Shown here in pieces: positions 1 through 11,398 of a stretch of DNA of 42,613 nucleotides. The DNA is from Apostichopus parvimensis. Lineage: Eukaryota > Echinodermata > Holothuroidea > Aspidochirotida > Stichopodidae. Each line of letters begins with the position of its first letter. Position 1 is the stretch's first letter. Location of the stretch: positions 49,274-91,886 of the forward strand of contig KN885400.1 in the NCBI GenBank assembly GCA_000934455.1, read 5' to 3'. The notes under the pieces were generated by a model, which saw nothing but the letters and a program-made list of their open reading frames with translations, was not told where the DNA came from and ran no database searches. The position numbers and the translations under genes are program-made.

Positions 1-1367
1 GATCTCCCATGATTTGAGACTAATGGCCCGCCATACATCTCCAGTCCTTAGGAACATAACCTTCATTTATAAATTTACTAAAAACCAATGAGAGTGGAAC
101 GCAGAAATGGTGTGCAAAAGTCTTCAACAAATACGGATGGATTGCATCCGGTCCAGAAGCTTTAGAAACATTTAGACTTAGCAGCTCCTTTAAGACAGCC
201 TCATCCGAAAATAAGACCGTATCCAGTTTAGGCCTATCACTGCCCCCCTGAAAATCTGGAATACTACTCATAACTTCCCTTGTAAAAACAGACACAAAAT
301 AGTTGTTCAAAAGATCTGCAAGATCCTGACTATCAGTATCTATATTATCAGCCTGCGGTGCCCTAAGAGAAACAATTGCATCTTTAACTTTCTGCTTTGA
401 CCTGACATAAGAAAAGAAGGCTTTCGAGTTATCCTTAATTTTTAGGGCAATATTATTTGCGAAATTCAATTTTGCATCAGAGACTAAGCAATCTACCTTC
501 AGCTGATGAATTTTAGACTTGGCCAAAAGAGATTCAGATTTAGTCCTCCTAAACAACTTCCACATTCTACGTTTTTGCCTAATTGCACATCTAACTTTCT
601 TATTCATCCAGTGTGGCATACTGCTTTTACGACGACGATTCTTCCACGGAACATGATTTTCCATAATGACCTTTACTTTATCAGCTAAACAAATCCAAGA
701 CTGAGAAGCGCTCATATATCTAAACAAATTAATCCAATCTGTACCCTTTAGTAAAGTTTCAATTGCCTCTGTATCTGATCTCGAAAAATGAAGCACTTTT
801 TCCTTGCTAACAGAATTTACGACTTTGCAAACAACATCAACAGCTAGTTTATCATGATCACTAGTTCCTAGTTTTCCTAGACCCGTCAAATAAACAGCAT
901 TGCTTGGATCAGAACTCAAAACAAGATCCAGGATGTTATCCCCCCTAGTAGGGAAAGTAACATGTTGATGTAAAAAGCAATATTGCACAACATCTAGAAA
1001 GTAACTACCCTTCCTACTACTGGAACCATCTATCCAATTAATGTCAGGAACATTAAAGTCGCCCATTATAACAACATCACCTTTAGCAGCCTTTCTAATT
1101 GAATCAAACAGTAAGACATCGTTATCATCGCTGCTGTTAGGAGAACGGTAAACAACACCAATAGTGATAACATCGCTGGACCTCTTGGAGTTGTCTGTGG
1201 ACAACTCGCACCAGACAGAATTTACAAAAGACCCTTGCAACTGAGATTTCTCAACACTTACAATGTCATCCCTAACATACAGTAAAACTTCCCCACCAAT
1301 CCCATTATGAGTATCCCTTCTGTCCTGACGATACACAACATACCCCGGGTGAGAAAGCTCAGCACCT
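1..1367 (-). mobile_element. 5'-truncated non-LTR retrotransposon (CR1/L2/jockey-like): endonuclease plus start of reverse transcriptase
   Basis: An open frame of about 438 codons (20-1336) encodes the C-terminal half of an endonuclease/exonuclease/phosphatase domain followed by the beginning of a reverse transcriptase. Visible endonuclease motifs, in order, are GVVYRSPN, IMGDFNVPDINW, LDLVLS and LGTSDHD. A basic linker follows (MPHWMNKKVRCAIRQKRRMW), then the RT entry motif SKASGPDAIHPYLLK and EGYVPKDWR. The frame can be read upstream as AELSHPGYVVYRQDRRD to about 1359, where a TAA stops it, so the 5' end is truncated. After DWR the frame hits a stop, yet an adjacent frame reads RAISLKS, like the family's RPISLTS; this suggests a short deletion plus frameshift in RT. 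The element runs off the window at base 1. It is probably a dead copy, though it is young enough to keep a long open frame. Family assignment is by motif only. Confidence 0.88.
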
Positions 1368-1590
1368 TAGATATGTCTAAACAGTATTGAATGAAATGAT
1401 GCATTATTGCCAGCCACTGTTAGACACGGACTGACCTACTTAACGTCGGTTTCCATGGTTACGCTGTATGACAGTTTTAGTTACAACATTCCACGTGTAC
1501 ACTAGACGCCTGGCTCTTTTTATTCATTCGATTTAACCTTGGCTCGTGTCATCTATTATTATGACATGTTTACTGTTAACCTATTTTACT

Positions 1591-2243
1591 TTAGAAAAAA
1601 TATTGTTTGAATCAATCGTCTGTGCATACAACTATTGTAGAAGGAGATTAGGCCTACTGTGTGTACTAAAACGGTGATGATGTTATCGAGTAAAAACGGG
1701 ATGGATTTGATGGGCTCACTAAAAACGATTTTGTACGAAGGAGGATGGCGAAGGGAGGGGTGTGGCGATGGGAGGCGTGGTGGCGGGTACAGTTAAGGTG
1801 TCTGAAATGGGAGGGGGGCAGAGGGGGATAGACTAAACGTACTGCAGAGCAGACTGGAACTAGGTATTTTGTCTAGATAGGGAATACACATTCTGTGCTA
1901 CGTTTTAGAAAGTAAATTATTTGAATCAATCGTCTGTATATATTTAGGCTCTGTATATATTTGTACATAAAACTATTGTAGAAGGTGATTAGGCCTACTG
2001 TGTGTACTAAAACGGTGATGTGTTATCGGGTAGAAACACGGAATGGATTTGATGGGCTCTCTAAAAAACATACACATGCATTTCTCTGAAGGGAGGGGGG
2101 GGGGGGGGGGGGGGTTAGTGAACAGATGAGGTGTCTAAAAGGGGAGAGGGGCATAGGGCTCTAGACTTAACTTACTGCAGCACAGATTGGGGTAAAGTAT
2201 TAGTCTAGATAGGGAATAAATATTCTGTGTTACATTTTTTTTA
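1591..2243. repeat. Imperfect tandem duplication of about 315-340 bp with long poly-G tracts
   Basis: Two head-to-tail units (about 1591-1904 and 1905-2243) share TTGAATCAATCGTCTGT, ACTATTGTAGAAGG, TAGGCCTACTGTGTGTAC, GGATTTGATGGGCTC and GTCTAGATAGGGAATA in the same order. The second unit carries an uninterrupted 20-G run (2095-2114). A further 17-G run lies just outside at 2459-2475. The tract length is likely variable and error-prone in assembly. No coding is seen. Confidence 0.8.
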
Positions 2244-3620
2244 TAGTCAGACCAAACGAAACTCCCAAAGTGTATTAAGAGGGTGATCATAGGGTTAGGG
2301 TAAACATGAATTAAAAAGGGGAAATGCAAAGAACCAAGAGGGTATTGATTGTGTTGAATGGGGTAAGTATGGTAACAATGGATTGGTAAATGGGATGTGT
2401 CGGGAAAGTATTGAGTGAAACCGGTGTTCGAATGACCTATGAGTGAAAGAGCAGGGGCGGGGGGGGGGGGGGGGGAGTAAAAAACAATAAAATGTTAAGG
2501 GCAATGCAGAGATTTCATGATCGATACAAGTATGAAGTAATATTAAGTACGGTTACTAACATTTAAACAACGGAAATGTTTTAATGACTTTTTTTTTTAT
2601 GAATTTATGAGTTTAAAAAAGATGAAGCTCACGATGTCTCAACTTTGTTCTACTTATTCTTTAAAATAATGAGTGAAATAAATACTAATATAACCGATAT
2701 GACATGACATTGTATTTCAAAAAAAAAAAAGATGTATTTCTGAGTGGATATCACACTTTTATCGCTGAAATTAATGAGATGCAGATTTGCCTTAAATGAT
2801 TTTTATTGTAATAAAAAAATACAATTGAAGTTATAAATTACTTTGTTAAAATTCCTTTCATTTATTTTGTTTTTAGTTATTAACTTATTTGCAGAAACTA
2901 ATTTTGAAACGGCAACAACTGAAACTGTTTTATCGGTTGCTTTGTTGGTATCAAGTTCACTTTTGCTAGAGTATTATAATTTGATCATTATTTCTTGGGT
3001 TTTTAACAATAATTGTTTTAGTTTTTGTTATTTTACATTGCCATTAATAAAAAAATTTATATTAATGATGTTAAAAACATTTCTTAAATAACATGTTCAT
3101 AACTGAACATTTTCTTTTTGGGGGAGGTTTCACCTTCAAAGGTAACATTAAGTTCTTATAAAACTCTAAAAATCTATTTTAGAATATTCATTATACTCAC
3201 TATGATTATTAAAATCCACCTACTTTGTGTATATGACTCTTGTTTGATCCTTAGAAACATTCCTGTAATTCTAAAACATATTTCTTAGTTAAAATTTAGC
3301 AATAAACTAAACAAAAAACGTTTTAAACATCCCCACTTACCACTCCAACCCTCTCTTACCAACACCCTCTTAAAATATTCACTATTCACTATTTATCTTC
3401 TTTTTTTTTTCATTTATCATGACAACCTACATAATTCCTTTCTCGATGACCTAATTATTCAAACAAGTCTAACTAAACCAATTAAATCCAATGATTGACA
3501 TTAAAATACAGCAGACTTTACATTGTATATTGTTAGTTTCATATTGCTAACTTTTATTAATTAAACTAATTCCCTGTTTAAATGTTATGATGATTCTAAC
3601 AAATACACCGGAATACTTAC
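2244..3620. other. AT-rich stretch without a recognisable gene
   Basis: Apart from the poly-G run at 2459-2475 and short A/T homopolymers, nothing recognisable was found on either strand. An 82-codon plus-strand frame at 2843-3091 is low-complexity, hydrophobic AT-rich sequence without splice or start support, and I do not call it a gene. If the LRR exon at 3621 belongs to a gene, the start of this stretch is its downstream intron. Confidence 0.6.
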
Positions 3621-3785
3621 CTCAGCTCCTTCAAGCTTGTACAATGTGAAGAGTAAGACAACATGGCCGCCAACTCTTCATTAGTTAGTCTCCTGTAGTC
3701 ACCGATCATCATCATCTGGAGAGAGCTCAGGATAGAGAGAGAGATACCAGACTGAAGGATAAGGTTCAGACCAGACTCATCAACT
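3621..3785 (-). CDS. Candidate LRR exon of an NLR-type gene (internal exon)
   Basis: A 165-nt exon of exactly 55 codons, bounded by a good acceptor (pyrimidine-rich, ends CCCCTAG) and a consensus donor (CTGAG|GTAAGT). It is phase 2 at both ends, so it can be skipped or duplicated without breaking frame. The peptide reads VDESGLNLILQ... and LTNEELAAMLSYSSHCTSLK, a spacing of leucines like ribonuclease-inhibitor-type leucine-rich repeats, which form the ligand-sensing arm of NLR proteins. It lies on the same strand and downstream of the NACHT and post-NACHT exons (about 13 kb away), so it may be their distal exon. The post-NACHT exon ends in phase 0, so at least one unseen exon must lie between, or this belongs to a separate NLR copy. 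The LRR call rests on one to two repeats only. Confidence 0.6.
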
Positions 3786-6676
3786 CTAGGGGAGCAGGAC
3801 CATAGATACACACAGGAGATAGGAATCTAGAATGGAAGAATAGAGTTACCAATAATATAGTATATAGAAATAAATATATTGGATTTGGTTAGGATGAGAA
3901 TAATTATTATCCTACTATAAAAATAAATATAACGAAATTAAAAGTGAGGAAAGTAAAGCAATAAACTAGGACATTTAAGTCGTGTTTATTTGTAAACATG
4001 GAATAAATTAATAGAACGGAAATAAGGGATTGATTTTAAGGGGAGTCAAGTACAAACAGAAATAAATGGTTTAGATTAGAGGAAAATACAACGGTATTGT
4101 AGGATTTAAAGGATTAGTTTCGTTTTACGATAAAATGGTTAAATAAATGATGTATAGCTAGTAAGGTTAATAAAATAAGAACGTTGGATTCAAATTAATA
4201 TAGTAAAACAATTTAATTAATTAATTAATTAATAGGAAACTATTCTAAACGACGGGATGAGAAGGTTTCAAAGATCCTGTAATCAAAAATTGAGATTAAT
4301 CTCTCTTTTGAATAAAAGTATTGATCAAATTTATTTAATTGTGTTTTCATTTAGAACTTTCAGAAGAAAATGTGGTTAAAATGTAAATATAAGTCACTAT
4401 TGTCATAGGAATCATGAAAAGGAAACCTCTACCGCAACTAATGCAAGATTTTTGTTTGAAAAAGTTTAAGGAATTTTTGGAAGAATTATATTGAAATAGA
4501 TATGTTGTAACTGATAATTAAGATGCAATTTATGGAAACAGATGTAGATCAAATTCAAGTTTAAAGCAAGAAAGGTTGCTGAGACTTACAATAATATTTT
4601 AATTTACAAATTATTTAAAATCCATACGATTCAGCGTAAAATTTAATTATTTACAGTTAATACGATTTGTTTAAATGATGTCTGTCTGTGTTAGTTCTCT
4701 AACCACTAAAAGTTAATTAATTTCATTCAAATAACATGACATGGAATTTACCGATATTCTCGTGAATTATCAACTACATCTCTAAGTTACAGGTTTGAGT
4801 GTGGCTAAACTTTTAGTGGATTTAATCAAATTGCCACATGATTCTTTCATTGAGTTCATATATATTCCTAAAGTGGACAATGCTTATGAACTCACCTTTC
4901 GAAAATGTATCTCTTTTTTTCCAATTAAATAACACAATGCGCTTTTTTTAAATATATTTCCTTAAACATCTTATGTTATGATCTTGAAATACTACAATAT
5001 TCTCGATGGTTTGATTATATTTATTTATTACAACTTTTCAGTTTAATCGGGTTGATTGGGTCTTCATTCTAATACCTTCAGTTACTATGGAATTCAGCTG
5101 GTTTGAACAGTTACCAGTCTAACGTAGGTTAACAAACACGAGAGATAAATCAGTAAGATGGCGCCCTTTTAAATCTAACATTTATTATATATTGTTATAA
5201 GTTCAATTTAGTGGCGCACTTTCAATTTTAAAAACGTTTAAGGTTTTAATCTTGATGATGTGGACATTTATCTGGAGGCGTGGAAATGACGTATGATTTT
5301 TAAAATTAATTAGAAAAATGTAGAGAAAACGACGTGTAACTGTACAACGTTCGAATTACTGCTTTAAAAACATTATCGATTTTTTTTTTTAAATAAATTG
5401 TCATATCATGTTCTTGATATAATTTCACTTAAATTAGAATATTGTTGTACAAAGGTTTTATATTTAATAAATCTATAGTTCATATTTAGTTTCAGGTAAA
5501 CATATATTTCAGACAGCCTGCTTGGTATATGAAACTGCGCGATTTGTAAATAGCTGGCTGTAACTTAAGGATATGAATAATTTAGGTCCATACAATAAAT
5601 ACTCCTTGTGGATTTTCATATATTGAATTGTGTAAAGGCCTACGTAGACGGATAATTTAGCCTATGTAAGAACGACTGGGACCATTTTATTGTGATTTAA
5701 GATTCCTGAAGGAAAACAAGGTTTCTACAGTTTGTTCATGAATAGTTTTCTTAGCTAGAATGAAGTAATTGTTCGCGAAATAAAATTTGTTTTACATCTG
5801 CCAATCGAGAATTTTAATAATTAGTTTTACTCTTCGCTTAAGTTAAAAGCTTTTAAGCAAACTCAGTGATCCGACTTTATTTTATTGCAACTTGTCAATT
5901 CCTTGTTAGGTTAGATACCCATTAACTTGGGCATTAGTGATAATCAGTCCACAAATATGCTATTTTTTCTTATTTTTCAATGATTTATATTTTCCAAGAA
6001 TGTCCTCATTTTGAAAGTACTATGGTGATGTTTGACTGTATGTCTAAGACTTCTCAGCTAACCTTAGCCTATGTTAATCTTGCCTATTGCTAATTATGAC
6101 CTAGCAAAAATCCTAGCTTAGGCTTCTTTACCATACCGTCAAATTATCTCACTGATCAATATAAAGCTTTTAGCTATTAGCAGCGGTTTCTTCTCCATAA
6201 ATTAATCCAATATTAAAATGAAGTCAGCACGTCCACTGTTACAAACAACTGAACGAAACAAACAACATCTATTTCCACCAGTATAACACTACATTCATTG
6301 TCAGTGCTACGTGTACACAGGTATTCAATAGCATGAGTCACCGTTATTTATATACAGGTGTTTCTTACATCGGTCTAGACATTTTGGCGCAAATAAACAA
6401 AAAGTAAGCTCAGTGTTGCTCAAGGGACAAATAAAGTCAGTGTTGTTCAAGGGACGCAGCGTTGTGTATGCCCGGTGAAAACAGACAGTTTAAAAGCAGA
6501 TGTCAATTGGGTATATGGTAAGAAAAAATTCGAGGCTCTCTCATGATTTTTTTTAACCAGATGCTGCGTGCGGCGTGAAGTTTTATTGTGACAAATTTTC
6601 TGAATTTCATGTTGACGCTAATAAGGAATCAATTATGAGGTTATACAGTTTTGCTATCTTTGCGAGCCTGAAACTA
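3786..6676. other. AT-rich stretch, no gene recognised
   Basis: No convincing exon was seen on either strand. Small features are a TTAA/AATT microsatellite near 4211-4232 and a short imperfect duplication near 6391-6452 (AATAAA...CAGTGTTG.TCAAGGGAC twice). If the LRR exon belongs to the NACHT gene, this is intron. Confidence 0.55.
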
Positions 6677-8690
6677 ACAAGAGCCTAAGGGCACTGTGGT
6701 TCCTTGCGTAGAGGTATATGACAATACACATAATAATATCATAGCAATATTGGGCTCAAATAGTCCAAGTAATTGTGGTCCTACATGTACCCATAAACTA
6801 ACCAACACTATAGCCAACACTTTTGTGATCACAAATTGTGATCGGATTTTTGATTGGAAGGCACTTTTGAGATCTGAATATGGCGTCCAAAATGTAAGAA
6901 ATATAAGGTCACCTACAAGCGGGTCAACAGATATGATAACATTGGTGACCTCAGATCACATTCCCGTTTAGTTTGAAAATGTTCCAAACCCTATTCACAA
7001 CTTGTCCCAAAATATCAATCGTGTCAGACCTTGGCACCGGGAGTTGATTGCATTAAATGTCTAAAAATGAACTTTGAACTTGTATAACTTCACAAAGGTC
7101 ACCCGGGGGTCAACCCATTGGCATTTTTGATCGATGAGACCTAAATAGAGCATCAAAACTGTAAAAATTCAAATATTTTTTTCTTTGCCCATTTTCTCCC
7201 CCAAAATACTAGTTTTTTTTTTACATTTATTGACCTTTGGTGTCCTTGGATCACATGACCGTTAAGTTTGAAAATATTCCCCTATACCATTCGCAACTTT
7301 TCTCAAAATATCAACCGTGTCACACCTTGGCACTGGGAGTTATTGCACTAAATGTCTGAAAATTAACTTTGACCTCATATAACTTCACACACAAAGGTCA
7401 CCTGGGGTCAACCTATTGACATTTTAGATTGGTGAGACGTGAATATAGCATCAAAACTGTAAAAATTCAAACATTTTTTTCTTTGCCCATTTTCTCACCC
7501 AAAATACTAGTTGTTTAACATTAATTGACCTTTGGTGACCTCAGATCACATGACCGTTAAGTTTGAAAATATTCCGCTATACCATTGGCAACTTGTCCCA
7601 AAATATCAACCGTGTCACACCTCGGCACTGGGAGTTATTGCATTCAATGTCTGAAAATTAACTTTGACCTCGTATAACTTTACGCACAAATGTCACTCGG
7701 GTGTCAACCTATTGACATTTTTGATCGGAAGGTACCTTTGATATCCAAATCTAGCATCAAAACCAAACTTTTCTTTTTCGCCCGTTTTCTCTCAAAACAA
7801 GCACATTTTTCTAATGTGACCTTTGACCTTTTGACCTTGGTTTCAGATGTAGTTTGATCTCCTGATTCCAAAAATCAACACGACAAGTCTCTACAGCCAT
7901 CCTAACTCCAACCGAAAACTTTGACCCCAAATAACTTCGCACACAAAGGTCACACAGGGTCAACATATTGATATTTATGATCGGAAGCTACCTTTGACAT
8001 ATGAAAATAGCATCGAAACTGTAAAAATCCCCAAAACACTTAAAGGTCACCAGAGGTCAAATTGAGGTCAAGGGTCACCCCGATGCGGGTCGACAATTAG
8101 ATTACATTGAAGCAACTCCCAACCCTAACGGACAATTCGTTCTCAAGTTATCGCAAAAATACACTTTTTTCAACATTAATTGACCTTTGGTGACCTTGGA
8201 TCACATGACCGTTAAGTTTGAAAATATTCCCCTAACCAGTTCACAACTTGTCCCAAAATATCAACCTTGTCGCACATTGGCACTGGGAGTTATTGCAGTG
8301 TTAGTATTTTGGGTTTTTGGACCATTACTGACCTTTGGTGACCTTTGTGGGCACCAAAAACAATAGGGATCTTTATCCCATTATGTGATATCTACCCACC
8401 AAGTTTGATCATGATCAGTCATTCCCTTGTTGAGTTATCGTGCATACAAGCTAAAGCGTCACACACACACACCCACGCACACACATGTTTGTATTTCATT
8501 CCAACCGAGGACCCCATTGTATTTTCCATTGTTCAAATCCACGTACCCTAACCTTAACAATACCCCATGCAATAGAATTCTTCCGAGGACGTGGTGATTC
8601 TTTAGAAATCACAACCGAGGACCTACATACACACACACACGCCAACCTGAATACACAGGTTCCTTTGCTTTTAGCAAGGAACCAAAAAAG
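6677..8690. repeat. Dispersed repeat, copy A (full-length, about 2.0 kb)
   Basis: The copy begins AACAAGAGCC, passes GGGCACTGTGGTTCCTTGC, and ends with a hairpin GGTTCCTTTGC-TTTTA-GCAAGGAACC followed by A-rich sequence. The words GGTTCCTTGC (6698-6707) and GCAAGGAACC (8674-8683) are inverted complements, like short terminal inverted repeats. The interior repeats a module of about 300 bp: TGACCTTTGGTGACC, GATCACATGACCGTTAAG, TTTGAAAATATTCC, AACTTGTCCCAAAATATCAA, CACTGGGAGTTATTGCA. A CA-rich microsatellite lies near the 3' end (8461-8484). Other copies lie at 38808, 20316 and 34990. It is probably a non-autonomous DNA element; no transposase is seen. Open frames inside it are not conserved between copies. 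Confidence 0.85.
8044..8077 (+). promoter_or_regulatory. Composite array of nuclear-receptor-like half-sites in repeat copy A
   Basis: AGGTCA at 8044, 8054 and 8065 and GGGTCA at 8072 are spaced by 4, 5 and 1 bases. These are the DR4, DR5 and DR1 layouts known for TR/LXR, RAR and RXR-type receptors. The same layout recurs in the other copies. The match to half-sites is seen directly; receptor binding is inference. Confidence 0.3.
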
Positions 8691-10266
8691 TAATAGAACA
8701 CATGTTGCGTAGAAAATGAGAACATTTCAGTTAAATTACTAATTTTCAGCAAAGAATAAGAACAATAAGAGCAATCTGAATACTAAGCATAAGAAGAATA
8801 AGAGAAATAAAAGAATCAAAACAATTTTCTATTTCAGCCTAACGCAGCTGGTACGATGTTTATAGCTTCATCTCTTACTCAAATGTACACTGTTGAACTG
8901 AACCTACTTTATTTTAATTTGTTGTAATATATTTATTTATGATCATTTTTTTGTACAATTATGCGAAATATATAGTCTGACGCTTCTCGAAATAAAAATT
9001 TATATTAAAGGCCGTATCATCTTTCTATCTGGTACTACCATAAAGAAAAACTTAACTTAATAAACAGAATCAATCAAATAAAGTATTAGGCTACATGACT
9101 AGTTGTGTTGTCACAAATCTCAAAGTTAGATTACGTTATACAGTAATGTATAATATACATGACTTGGTCAGAACTTGATACCAGAGAAGTAAATAACATT
9201 CTAACTGAGTGGACAACTGTCCCATCATCCAGGAAATTAGATTGTCCACCCAGTAATTAGAAGCATGCATGATAATTGTTGTAGTGCGCGTGCGGCGTTG
9301 CGTGTGTTGTCCGCCAAATAATAACACCATGAACAACCGAAAAGTTCTTGGTAATACTGCAAGCACCAAACGCGCATTACAATACTGCGTATTTGCAGGC
9401 AAATGCAGTTCTAGTTCCTCCTATGCATTTGGCAAGTTACCATAACATTCTGTGATAATTAATGTTAACCAACTGTGGCTAAGGTATCAGAGGCGTCGAT
9501 CCTAAGCGGTAGAGGGGTTTGTGTCCCCTCTCCAACGGCTACAGTCGGGGCAAAAGTATGATCCGCCCCCTGCATGCCCAGTAATTGATAGTATATACAT
9601 AGAAGAAAAGAAACAATCACGACAAATATGATCATATTCATAAAATCATTGTTTACTGCAGCGACACGAGTAATCCGCCCGCCCACAAAAGTTGTAAATA
9701 AAACCACTCCATTTCAGGGCTGGATCATTCATCTGGATCTTTGCATCACCAAACAGAAAGCCACTCGATCAAACGATGTTTTTTTTTTTAAATAGGCCTA
9801 CCTCATAGGTGCAAGTTTCGAACTATGATAAGATGTAAAGGCAGGAATTTGTGTATAAATATATTATGGCAATTGCAAGATAATGTTGGAGAAGAAAATA
9901 TTACAGCTTTTGGATAAAAAGGTCGAATTCACAGAGTATAATGGAAACTTTGGGAATTAAAGCGAACTTTTGAGATAGAGTAATCAACATTTTGTCCCAT
10001 GTGGGTCACGGTAACATCTGCAAAAGTGGATTTTGGGGGTGCCCCCTCCCCCCACACACACCTCTTCACCCCACCCCCTCCCCAGTAGTTAATTGTAGTA
10101 TTCTTCTCGCTAAACAATATCTTAGTAAAGATTGAATAATATTCGGCTGAAACACTTTCACTTACATAAGACACAACCCTTTCAAATAGAGGACGCTATT
10201 CCGACATCACTTTCAGTGCCTTATATGCCGTATATATCTGGTTCTGATCACTTTGATACTCTACAG
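8691..10266. other. Stretch without a recognised gene
   Basis: This is AT-rich intergenic or intronic sequence. Minus-strand frames at 9136-9402 and 9465-9707 (88 and 80 codons) lack recognisable domains and convincing splice sites. A C/G-rich block near 10036-10083 is low complexity. Nothing else was identified. Confidence 0.5.
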
Positions 10267-10365
10267 TACGGGGACTGGGATATTACCATAGAAGGAAGTA
10301 AATTGTGTGGCCAATTTTTGTATGTTCCTTATCAAGTGTACGTACATTCATGGGGAGGCTGTATC
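10267..10365 (+). CDS. Candidate orphan internal exon, plus strand
   Basis: The sequence TTGATACTCTACAG| gives a reasonable acceptor, and GTATCG|GTAAGT is a consensus donor. Between them one frame stays open for 33 codons, reading YGDWDITIEGSK, then LCGQFLYVPYQVYVHSWGGC. The reading starts in phase 0 and ends in phase 1. The same frame is open further upstream to 10132, so the true 5' limit is uncertain. I do not recognise the peptide. It could be a chance frame or a relic exon. The phase-1 end would be compatible with the phase-1 start of the candidate exon at 15856, but the 5.5-kb distance and lack of homology make any link speculative. Confidence 0.22.
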
Positions 10366-11044
10366 GGTAAGTCTGACCCTCCATTCCTTTAAACGGATCG
10401 ACTTTAACTATCATTTATCAAATTACCAATTTATCAGAGGGGACTTTTCTGGTGGCCAGAGCCGTATATCTAAATACGGCATATACGGCTCTGCTGGTGG
10501 CGAATGAAACGACTTGAGCAAGTCTCAATTACGCATTCGAAACAAACCAGCTAAACATTTGAATCCGCTTATGAAGAACTGTTGTACTTCACTGTTTGTT
10601 TGGCGTGAGTTCCTAGCAGGTACAGTACTGACTTACTAAATAAGAAGATACTGCAACATTCTCCGGATGGTGAACATGATACGGAGAGAAACAGAGTATA
10701 TCTCAACTGTCAACGCAAAAATTCTACGTATTGCGTAGGCCTACGTTCCTTTCATAGGCTTCATGTAAGTTAACGTTAGGCTATGCACAGACAATGGCAG
10801 GGGGTTGAACTTGAAGTTTAGGCTAGTATGGGGCATATATAGCTAGTCCTATGTGTAGCTTCGGCCTAGTCCAAGGACTGTAGTAGCAATGCTCAATAAT
10901 CCAACGCCAGAATAAAGATAAAACATGACATATGTTCAGCTAAGCATGTTTTACTACATATACTAATGTATAGATGTGTACACAGCCTGGCTCCAGATTA
11001 CCTTACTGACAATACTATTCTACTGAGAGATAGCTTTGTACTTA

Positions 11045-11398
11045 ACTAGATCTAGCTGCTCTAATAAATGTTTTAATTGCTCCTGTTAGATCTGGGAATG
11101 GTAAAAGGTCCTTTACATTTTCTGGAGGCAGGTCGTGGAACAGTCTCCCCCTCCTGCCCCCCCCCCCAATTTGAAATGATGGCCAAATGTTAATATATTT
11201 AAACGTAATATGAAAACTTATATATTTTGTTTAGATGTCTGATATTTGTTTGTCTATCTTTTTGCCGTCCTTTTTGTTTTTCTACTGCATAATATTGTAT
11301 ATGTCTTTTGTATCGAGGGCTCCTCTAGAAAGCAGTGCTCACGCACTGAGCAGGATTACCCTCATTAAAGATGACAATAATAAAAAATAAAAAAACAA
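11045..11398 (+). mobile_element. 3' end of a non-LTR retrotransposon (5'-truncated)
   Basis: The plus strand reads LDLAALINVLIAPVRSGNGK, then RSFTFSGGRSWNSLP. The last part matches the usual C-terminal signature of CR1/L2-type ORF2 proteins (F...G...WN.LP). The frame then runs through a poly-C tract and stops; IFKRNMKTYIF is readable afterwards in a shifted frame. A 3' UTR-like segment follows, containing GAGGGCTCCTCTAG and CTCATTAAAGATGAC, ending in an A-rich (AATAA)-type tail near 11398. The 5' end is truncated at about 11045, as is typical of target-primed reverse transcription. It is in the opposite orientation to the NLR exons. Confidence 0.75.
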
